DNA of 5,158 nucleotides, taken from an uncultured Bacteroides sp. GTDB taxonomy: Bacteria > Bacteroidota > Bacteroidia > Bacteroidales > Bacteroidaceae. The notes beneath the pieces are model-generated. The model had not been told where the DNA came from and made no database searches. It saw only the letters and a program-made list of their open reading frames with translations. Shown here in pieces: positions 1 through 5,158 of this stretch. A program made the position numbers and the translations under genes. How positions within the stretch are numbered: position 1 is the stretch's first letter; each line of letters begins with the position of its first letter. Location of the stretch: NCBI GenBank assembly GCA_900557355.1, contig USSR01000520.1, forward strand, positions 1-5,158. Reading direction: 5' to 3'.

Positions 1-1
1 G

Positions 2-463
2 GACTTCCTGCCACAGGAAACAGCCGGACGCGACAGCATTATACAAATTCTGCAGGGATTGGCAAAAGCGATTGTGAAATACCAAGATCCTTCATCCGGA
101 ACCTGGTATCAGGTAACCGATCAGGGAGCACGTGAAGGTAATTATTTGGAATCATCTGCCACTGCCCTGTTTATCTATACGCTTGCCAAAGCTATCAATA
201 AAGGATATATTGGCAACGAGTATATCGAACCGACACAAAAAGCCTTTGACGGAATGGTAAAGACATTTACCCGTTTGGAAGAAGATGGCAGCTATACAAT
301 TACCAATTGCTGTGCTGTTGCAGGATTGGGCGGAGATTCAAAAAGATATCGTGACGGCTCATTTGAGTATTATATCAGTGAACCGATCATAGAAAATGAT
401 CCGAAATCGGTAGGTTCATTCATCTTGGCTGCTATTGAGTATGAGAAAATGACTAAAAAATAA
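2..463 (+). CDS. GH105 unsaturated rhamnogalacturonyl/glucuronyl hydrolase, C-terminal part (5' end outside window)
   Basis: The reading frame is open from base 2, so 153 C-terminal residues are visible before the TAA at 461-463; the TTG at 59 is an internal leucine codon, not the start. The visible part matches the last third of an (alpha/alpha)6-barrel GH105 protein (YteR/YesR type): GTWYQV, then GNYLESSATALF, then NCCAVAGLGG, and a closing FEYYISEPI...NDPKSVGSFILAA segment that is typical of the family. GH105 enzymes hydrate and remove the 4,5-unsaturated uronic acid left at the non-reducing end by pectate or rhamnogalacturonan lyases. The family's catalytic aspartate normally lies in the N-terminal half, so activity and signal peptide cannot be judged here. 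The next gene begins 20 bases after the stop, which suggests one transcript. Family assignment is firm; the precise substrate (homogalacturonan or rhamnogalacturonan fragments) is inferred from the pectin context. Confidence 0.9.
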   Translation, partial: DFLPQETAGRDSIIQILQGLAKAIVKYQDPSSGTWYQVTDQGAREGNYLESSATALFIYTLAKAINKGYIGNEYIEPTQKAFDGMVKTFTRLEEDGSYTITNCCAVAGLGGDSKRYRDGSFEYYISEPIIENDPKSVGSFILAAIEYEKMTKK

Positions 464-483
464 ACTAAAAACGATAAAATACA

Positions 484-1950
484 ATGAGAAAATTCAAGAT
501 TATTCCCCTTTTGTTGCTGCTATTGACAATGGCAACTTCGGCTGCAGCACAGAAGAAAACACAAAAGACGTATATCCCCTGGGACAACGGCAAACTCGTA
601 GTTTCCGAAGAGGGACGTTACCTGAAACACGAAAACGGTGCTCCTTTCTTTTGGTTAGGAGAAACCGGTTGGCTATTGCCCGAACGCTTGAACCGGGATG
701 AAGCCGAATATTACCTGGAACAATGCAAACGTCGCGGATACAACGTGATTCAGGTTCAAACGTTGAACAATGTTCCGTCTATGAATATCTACGGACAATA
801 TTCGATGATTGACGGATACAACTTCAAAAACATCAATCAAAAAGGCGTATACGGTTATTGGGATCACATGGATTACATCATCCGTACAGCAGCAAAGAAG
901 GGACAATATATCGGCATGGTCTGCATTTGGGGAAGCCCGGTGAACCGGGGCGAGATGACTGTAGAACAGGCAAAAGCATACGGCAAGTTTTTGGCAGAGC
1001 GTTATAAGGACGAACCGAATATTATCTGGTTTATCGGTGGAGATATCCGTGGCGACGTGAAAACTGCTGAATGGGAAGCTTTGGCAACCTCTATCAAAGC
1101 TATCGACAAAAATCACCTGATGACATTCCATCCACGTGGAAGAACAACTTCCGCAACTTGGTTCAATAACGCTCCCTGGTTGGATTTCAACATGTTTCAA
1201 AGCGGACATCGTCGCTACGGGCAACGTTTCGGAGATGGTGACTACCCTATCGAAGAAAATACGGAAGAAGATAACTGGCGTTTTGTAGAACGCAGCCTGG
1301 CCATGAAACCCATGAAGCCTGTGATTGACGGTGAACCGATCTATGAAGAAATACCTCATGGTCTGCACGATGAAAACGAACTGTTGTGGAAGGATTATGA
1401 CGTACGTCGTTATGCTTATTGGTCTGTATTTGCAGGTTCTTTCGGACATACTTACGGTCATAATTCCATCATGCAATTTATCAAACCGGGTGTAGGTGGT
1501 GCTTATGGTGCAAAGAAACCTTGGTATGATGCGTTGAATGATCCGGGCTACAATCAGATGAAGTATCTGAAAAACCTGATGTTGACTTTCCCGTTCTTCG
1601 AACGCATACCCGATCAGTCTATCATCACAGGACAGAATGGAGAACGTTATGACCGCGCTATCGCTACACGTGGAAATGATTATCTGATGGTATACAACTA
1701 TACCGGACGTCCGATGGAAGTTGATTTCAGCAAGATTAGCGGCGCAAAAAAGAATGCCTGGTGGTACACCACGAAAGATGGTAAACTGGAATACATCGGA
1801 GAATTTGATAACGGAGTGCACAAATTCCAGCACGACAGTGGTTATTGCAGTGGAAACGATCATATTCTGATTGTAGTGGATAGTAGTAAGAACTATGTAG
1901 AGAAGGCCTGGACAGAATTACCAAATGCACAACAAAAATGGGCTAAATAA
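484..1950 (+). CDS. GH140 (DUF4038) glycoside hydrolase, probable RG-II apiosidase
   Basis: Complete protein of 488 residues. It begins with a Sec signal peptide (MRKFK, a leucine-rich core, then SAAA/QKK with likely cleavage after residue 22); no lipobox cysteine follows, so it is probably a soluble periplasmic protein. Residues about 35-380 form the DUF4038 TIM barrel, with the family motif FFWLGETGW (56-63 region), WFIGGD at 182-187 and VIDGEP at 280-285. D187 and E284 sit where a retaining/inverting pair of barrel carboxylates is expected, and they coincide with the catalytic residues I recall for B. thetaiotaomicron BT1012. Residues about 385-470 form a C-terminal beta-sandwich (the putative collagen-binding domain, PF12904). 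GH140 hydrolyses the beta-D-apiosyl link between galacturonan backbone and RG-II side chains A/B. The start ATG is the only one after an in-frame TAA at 466-468; the leader is A-rich without a Shine-Dalgarno, normal for Bacteroides. Function is inferred from family, context and residues; other GH140/DUF4038 specificities are possible. Confidence 0.88.
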   Translation: MRKFKIIPLLLLLLTMATSAAAQKKTQKTYIPWDNGKLVVSEEGRYLKHENGAPFFWLGETGWLLPERLNRDEAEYYLEQCKRRGYNVIQVQTLNNVPSMNIYGQYSMIDGYNFKNINQKGVYGYWDHMDYIIRTAAKKGQYIGMVCIWGSPVNRGEMTVEQAKAYGKFLAERYKDEPNIIWFIGGDIRGDVKTAEWEALATSIKAIDKNHLMTFHPRGRTTSATWFNNAPWLDFNMFQSGHRRYGQRFGDGDYPIEENTEEDNWRFVERSLAMKPMKPVIDGEPIYEEIPHGLHDENELLWKDYDVRRYAYWSVFAGSFGHTYGHNSIMQFIKPGVGGAYGAKKPWYDALNDPGYNQMKYLKNLMLTFPFFERIPDQSIITGQNGERYDRAIATRGNDYLMVYNYTGRPMEVDFSKISGAKKNAWWYTTKDGKLEYIGEFDNGVHKFQHDSGYCSGNDHILIVVDSSKNYVEKAWTELPNAQQKWAK

Positions 1951-1955
1951 TTTTG
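1948..1955 (+). promoter_or_regulatory. Possible Bacteroides -7 box (TAATTTTG), weak
   Basis: TAATTTTG fits the Bacteroides primary sigma factor -7 consensus TAnnTTTG and overlaps the stop codon of the GH140 gene. A transcript from it would start near 1961-1966, at the left arm of the inverted repeat. No TTTG-like -33 element lies at the expected distance upstream, so this may be chance in AT-rich sequence. If real, it would give the GH78-GH33 gene its own promoter beside read-through from upstream. Confidence 0.2.
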
Positions 1956-1960
1956 TATTA

Positions 1961-2045
1961 TTAGGCACAGATTACACGGATTTCACGGCTTTCAGAATGA
2001 CAGATAATTAAAACAACAGCGTTAATCCGTGCAATCCGTGCTTAA
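1961..2045 (+). repeat. Intergenic imperfect inverted repeat built of 9-base CACGGATT-type units
   Basis: The left arm (1961-1982) and right arm (2024-2045) can pair as a 22-bp stem with two A-C mismatches and one G-U pair around a 41-base loop. The arms consist of tandem 9-base units: GCACAGATT, ACACGGATT and a diverged TCACGGCTT at 1965-1991, and AATCCGTGC twice, perfectly, at 2024-2041. Similar CACGGATT/AATCCGTG palindromes recur between genes in Bacteroides genomes as far as I recall. The downstream arm is followed by TTAAATTTATT rather than a clean T run, so it is not a standard intrinsic terminator. It may be a processing or stability element that sets the level of the downstream cistron, or simply a dispersed repeat; function is unknown. 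Confidence 0.8.
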
Positions 2046-2079
2046 ATTTATTATATAAACGAATTATGAAAACATACTT
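2042..2079 (+). promoter_or_regulatory. AT-rich translation leader of the GH78-GH33 gene
   Basis: Between the inverted repeat and the start codon lies a stretch that is almost all A and T (TTAAATTTATTATATAAAC and on). There is no purine-rich Shine-Dalgarno sequence at the usual spacing before the ATG at 2080. Unstructured AT-rich leaders are the normal way Bacteroidota mRNAs attract ribosomes, so this is read as the ribosome-loading region. The first bases also form the outer end of the repeat's right arm. Confidence 0.4.
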
Positions 2080-2083
2080 ATGA
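2066..2083 (+). CDS. Possible five-codon leader ORF overlapping the next start (ATGA)
   Basis: An ATG at 2066 opens the frame MKTYL and stops at TGA 2081-2083. That stop overlaps the ATG at 2080-2082 of the large gene as ATGA, the classic arrangement for translational coupling. The peptide is too short to have visible function and the match could be chance in AT-rich DNA. An alternative is a former start codon put out of frame by a small indel, since MK-lysine starts are common for secreted proteins. Only a weak claim is made. Confidence 0.15.
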   Translation: MKTYL

Positions 2084-5000
2084 ATAAAAGAATAGTATCA
2101 TTTTTCTTTCTTCTGCTCTTTACCGGGTCCATATACGCAGCCATAGGTATCACTGACCTGCGAACGGAGCAGTTGAAAAATCCGGCAGGTATCGATGTGC
2201 GCCAACCCCGATTGAGCTGGCGCATCGAATCGGATGAACAGAATGTGATACAAACTGCGTATCACATTCTTGTCGCATCTTCCCCGGAGCTATTGGAACA
2301 AGGAAAAGGAGATATTTGGGATTCAGGAAAGATTGAATCTGACGCTTCCCAATGGATCACTTATCAGGGAAAAACATTAAAATGTAATGCTCCCTACTAT
2401 TGGAAAGTGAAAATAGACACCAACAAAGGTGCAACGAATTGGAGTGTTCCGGCTTTCTGGATCACCGGACTATTTAATGAAGCGGACTGGCAAGGACAAT
2501 GGATCGGCTTGGACAGGGCCGCTCCCGGAGACAGCGAAACACGATGGAGCCGTTTGGCAGCCCGTTATCTCCGTAAAGAGTTTGCAGTAAAGAAAAGTGT
2601 GAAACGTGCCACAGTACATATCGCCGGAATGGGATTGTACGAGTTGTTTATCAACGGACAACGCATCGGCAATCAAGTACTGGCACCTGCTCCTACCGAC
2701 TACCGGAAAACAATTCTGTACAACACATACGATGTTACTTCACTGCTTCAAACAGAAAATGCTATTGGAGTAACTCTCGGAAATGGTCGCTTCTATACGA
2801 TGCGTCAGAACTATAAACCGTATAAGATACCGACTTTCGGTTATCCTAAACTCCGGTTGAATCTGATTGTGGAATATGCAGACGGCAGCAAAGAAACGAT
2901 TGCTACAAACACTTCATGGAAATTGACTACTGAAGGTCCTATCCGTAGCAATAATGAATATGATGGCGAAGAATATGATGCCCGTAAAGAGCTAGGAGCC
3001 TGGACTCAAACCGGATATGATGACAAAAACTGGATGCCGGCCCAACGTGTCAGTATTCCTTCAGGAACATTGCGCGCACAAATGATGCCGGGCATGAAAG
3101 TTACAGAAACCCTGAAGCCCGTTTCTATTAAAAAGCTTGGTAACAAATATATCCTGGATATCGGTCAGAATATGGCGGGCTGGGTACGTTTCCGGATAAA
3201 AGGACAGGCTGGCGATAGCATCCGTCTCCGTTTTGCAGAAAGTCTGCAAGACAATGGCGAACTTTATACAAGAAACTTCAGGGATGCCCGTTCTACAGAT
3301 GTATATGTTGTCAGCGGACGCGAAACAAAAGATGCTACCTGGGCACCTCGTTTTATTTATCATGGGTTCCGTTATGTAGAAGTCAGCGGTTATCCGAATG
3401 CGAAGGCAGAAGATTTCGTTGCCGAAGTAGTAGAAGATGAAATGGAGCATACTGGTACTTTCAACTGTTCTGACGAAACTCTGAATAAGATTATCCGTAA
3501 TGCATTTTGGGGAATCCGGAGCAACTATAAAGGGATGCCGGTTGACTGTCCGCAACGGAATGAACGCCAACCATGGTTGGGTGACCGTACCATGGGCTGT
3601 TGGGGAGAAAGCATGCTTTTCGATAATTACGCCATGTATACCAAATGGACGCGTGACATCCGCGAAGCACAACGGGAAGACGGCTGTATTCCTGATGTAG
3701 CCCCGGCATACTGGAACTACTACTCGGACAATGTGACCTGGCCTGCCGCTTTACCAATGGCCTGCGACATGCTTTTCACAAACTTTGGAGATAAACGTCC
3801 GATCGAAGAGAATTATCCGGCTATCAAGAAGTGGGTATCTCATATCCGGGAATACTACATGACAGAAGATTTTATCATCACCAAAGATAAATATGGTGAC
3901 TGGTGCGTTCCGCCCGAATCACTGGAGTTAATTCATAGTAAGGACCCTTCCCGCAAGACTGACGGAGCTTTGATCGCAACGGCTTATTATCTAAAGGTAT
4001 TACAACTGATGCACCGCTTTGCAAGCCTGCAAGGGCTGAAAGCTGACGCAGAAGAATGGGAAGATTTGGAACATCGCATGAAAGACGCATTCAATGCCCG
4101 TTTTCTACACATAAAAGAAGGTACTTCTCCCGTACCGGGACATACCTTATATCCGGACAGTATTTTCTATGGTAACAACACAGTTACTGCCAATATCTTG
4201 CCACTTGCTTTTGGTCTAGTGCCAAAGAACTACATCAATGAAGTAGCTAAAAATGCCGTAACTTCCATTATTACAACCAACAAGGGACATATAAGTACCG
4301 GAGTAATCGGTGTACAATGGCTATTGCGTGAATTGAGCCGTCGCGGTCATGCCAATGTAGCTTATCTACTGGCTACCAATAAAACATATCCTTCCTGGGG
4401 ATATATGGTTGAAAAAGGTGCTACCACTATTTGGGAGTTATGGAACGGTGATACGGCAAATCCTGAAATGAATAGCGGTAATCACGTGATGCTTTTAGGT
4501 GATTTATTGCCTTGGTGCTTCAATAACCTAGCAGGTATCCGTGCGGACCGCTGGAAGTCCGGTTACAAGCATATCGTCTTCCAGCCGGCTTTTGAAATTC
4601 AGGAGTTGAGTAACGTGGATGCATCGTACATGAGTATCTACGGAAAAATAACCAGCCGATGGACAAAGACTCCCACACATTTGGAATGGGATATCGAACT
4701 TCCCGCCAATACGACGGGGGAAGTACATCTTCCGGATGGACGGAAAGAAAAAATCGGTTCGGGAAAATATCATTTCAGTGTAGACATTCCCACCCGGAAT
4801 ACGGCTATTCTGACTGATGAATTTCTGTATGAAAACGCTTCTTTCCCCGAATGTCATGGAGCTACGATAGTAGAGCTGAAAAATGGTGATCTCGTAGCCT
4901 CTTTCTTCGGAGGAACCAAAGAGCGCAATCCGGATTGTTGCATTTGGGTATGTCGTAAGCTGAAAGGTTCCAAAGAATGGACTGCCCCTAAGCTTGCCGC

Positions 5001-5158
5001 TGACGGTGTGTTCTCGCTCAAAGATTCGCAAGCTGTATTGGCTGGAATCGATTCAACTTGTACACCTGTGAAAGATGAACAAGGAAAACTTATTGCCCGC
5101 AGAAAAGCTTGTTGGAATCCGGTTCTTTTCCAGATTCCCGGAGGTGACTTGATTTTGT
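2080..5158 (+). CDS. GH78 alpha-L-rhamnosidase fused to a GH33/sialidase-like domain (3' end outside window)
   Basis: 1026 residues are visible with no stop. The start is the only ATG after an in-frame TAA at 2056-2058 and leads into a Sec signal peptide (MNKR, FFFLLLF core, cleavage near SIYA, residue 20) without lipobox cysteine, so a periplasmic location is likely. Domain order: Ig/Fn3-like rhamnosidase domain (about 21-140), PF08531-type sandwich (about 145-320), PF05592-type sandwich with DIGQNMAGW at 360-368, GH78 (alpha/alpha)6 barrel (about 460-800), C-terminal beta domain (about 808-910). The barrel has DCPQRNERQPWLGD at 489-502, with E495 the likely general acid and D489/D502 substrate ligands, and GATTIWE with E786 the likely general base, plus H802. 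From about 918 a new module starts with features of exo-sialidase-like propellers: ATIVELKNGDLVASFFGG, NPDCCIW and CWNPVLFQIPGGDLIL. Probably 250-350 residues are missing. Expected role: removal of rhamnose and then Kdo from RG-II side chain C, as I recall for a B. thetaiotaomicron neighbour of BT1012. GH78 is near certain; Kdo specificity is inferred. Confidence 0.92.
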   Translation, partial: MNKRIVSFFFLLLFTGSIYAAIGITDLRTEQLKNPAGIDVRQPRLSWRIESDEQNVIQTAYHILVASSPELLEQGKGDIWDSGKIESDASQWITYQGKTLKCNAPYYWKVKIDTNKGATNWSVPAFWITGLFNEADWQGQWIGLDRAAPGDSETRWSRLAARYLRKEFAVKKSVKRATVHIAGMGLYELFINGQRIGNQVLAPAPTDYRKTILYNTYDVTSLLQTENAIGVTLGNGRFYTMRQNYKPYKIPTFGYPKLRLNLIVEYADGSKETIATNTSWKLTTEGPIRSNNEYDGEEYDARKELGAWTQTGYDDKNWMPAQRVSIPSGTLRAQMMPGMKVTETLKPVSIKKLGNKYILDIGQNMAGWVRFRIKGQAGDSIRLRFAESLQDNGELYTRNFRDARSTDVYVVSGRETKDATWAPRFIYHGFRYVEVSGYPNAKAEDFVAEVVEDEMEHTGTFNCSDETLNKIIRNAFWGIRSNYKGMPVDCPQRNERQPWLGDRTMGCWGESMLFDNYAMYTKWTRDIREAQREDGCIPDVAPAYWNYYSDNVTWPAALPMACDMLFTNFGDKRPIEENYPAIKKWVSHIREYYMTEDFIITKDKYGDWCVPPESLELIHSKDPSRKTDGALIATAYYLKVLQLMHRFASLQGLKADAEEWEDLEHRMKDAFNARFLHIKEGTSPVPGHTLYPDSIFYGNNTVTANILPLAFGLVPKNYINEVAKNAVTSIITTNKGHISTGVIGVQWLLRELSRRGHANVAYLLATNKTYPSWGYMVEKGATTIWELWNGDTANPEMNSGNHVMLLGDLLPWCFNNLAGIRADRWKSGYKHIVFQPAFEIQELSNVDASYMSIYGKITSRWTKTPTHLEWDIELPANTTGEVHLPDGRKEKIGSGKYHFSVDIPTRNTAILTDEFLYENASFPECHGATIVELKNGDLVASFFGGTKERNPDCCIWVCRKLKGSKEWTAPKLAADGVFSLKDSQAVLAGIDSTCTPVKDEQGKLIARRKACWNPVLFQIPGGDLIL

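Noticed and set aside
59..463. Treating base 59 (TTG) as the start of a small 134-residue protein
   Set aside because: The same frame is open back to the window edge and the residues upstream continue the GH105 sequence, so this is the C-terminal part of a longer protein.
673..1863. Long antisense open frame of 396 codons opposite GH140
   Set aside because: It lies entirely inside a well-supported GH140 gene, its translation is rich in C, H, I and F with no recognisable domain, and no start region or promoter is seen. It is a shadow of the sense codon usage.
1961..2045. Inverted repeat as the ends of a mobile element or a CRISPR fragment
   Set aside because: There is no transposase, no target-site duplication seen, and the 41-base interior codes for nothing. 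The 9-base units are contiguous, not separated by spacers.
1961..2050. Inverted repeat as an intrinsic terminator after GH140
   Set aside because: The loop is 41 bases, the stem is imperfect, and the right arm is followed by mixed A/T rather than a T run. A partial attenuating role cannot be excluded.
3061..3672. Antisense open frame of 203 codons opposite the GH78 domain
   Set aside because: Fully inside the conserved GH78 sequence, no domain or signal; a shadow frame. The shorter minus-strand frames at 1736-1930, 2470-2676, 3491-3757, 3878-4090 and 4528-5031 are rejected for the same reason.
3500..3700. Plus-strand 66-codon frame inside the GH78 catalytic region
   Set aside because: Out of frame with the catalytic DCPQRNER motif, which is clearly the coded one; no sign of a real overlapping gene or frameshift.

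Overview
The window looks like part of a glycan-degradation locus (polysaccharide utilisation locus, PUL) from Bacteroides or a close relative in Bacteroidota. Reasons: the enzyme families present, Sec signal peptides on the two genes whose start is visible, A/T-rich start regions with no Shine-Dalgarno sequence, a possible TAnnTTTG-type -7 element, and an intergenic inverted repeat of CACGGATT-like units that I associate with Bacteroides genomes. From memory, gene order and key residues most resemble the rhamnogalacturonan-II (RG-II) locus of Bacteroides thetaiotaomicron around BT1012. No database was searched, so species and locus tags are unconfirmed.

Layout, all on the + strand: (1) bases 2-463, the last 153 codons of a GH105 unsaturated uronyl hydrolase; (2) a 20-base gap, then 484-1950, a complete secreted GH140 (DUF4038) enzyme, probably an apiosidase; (3) 1951-2079, the only real intergenic region, holding an imperfect 22-bp inverted repeat and an AT-rich leader with a five-codon mini-ORF; (4) 2080 to the window end, a large secreted enzyme with a complete GH78 alpha-L-rhamnosidase module followed by the first ~110 residues of a GH33/sialidase-like beta-propeller. 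No tRNA, rRNA, CRISPR array, insertion sequence or regulator was seen.

How they fit together (inference from family knowledge): GH105 removes the 4,5-unsaturated uronic acid that pectate lyases leave on homogalacturonan-type oligosaccharides. GH140 cuts the apiose that links RG-II side chains A and B to the galacturonan backbone. The GH78-GH33 fusion matches side chain C, the disaccharide rhamnose-alpha-1,5-Kdo: the rhamnosidase would expose Kdo and the sialidase-like module would release it. All would act after oligosaccharide import, most simply in the periplasm.

The window does not look like a wholly new system: its families are known from RG-II breakdown. The parts most worth a second look are the fused GH78-GH33 architecture, the apparent loss of the usual first sialidase arginine, the intergenic repeat, and the ATGA-overlapping mini-ORF before the fusion gene.
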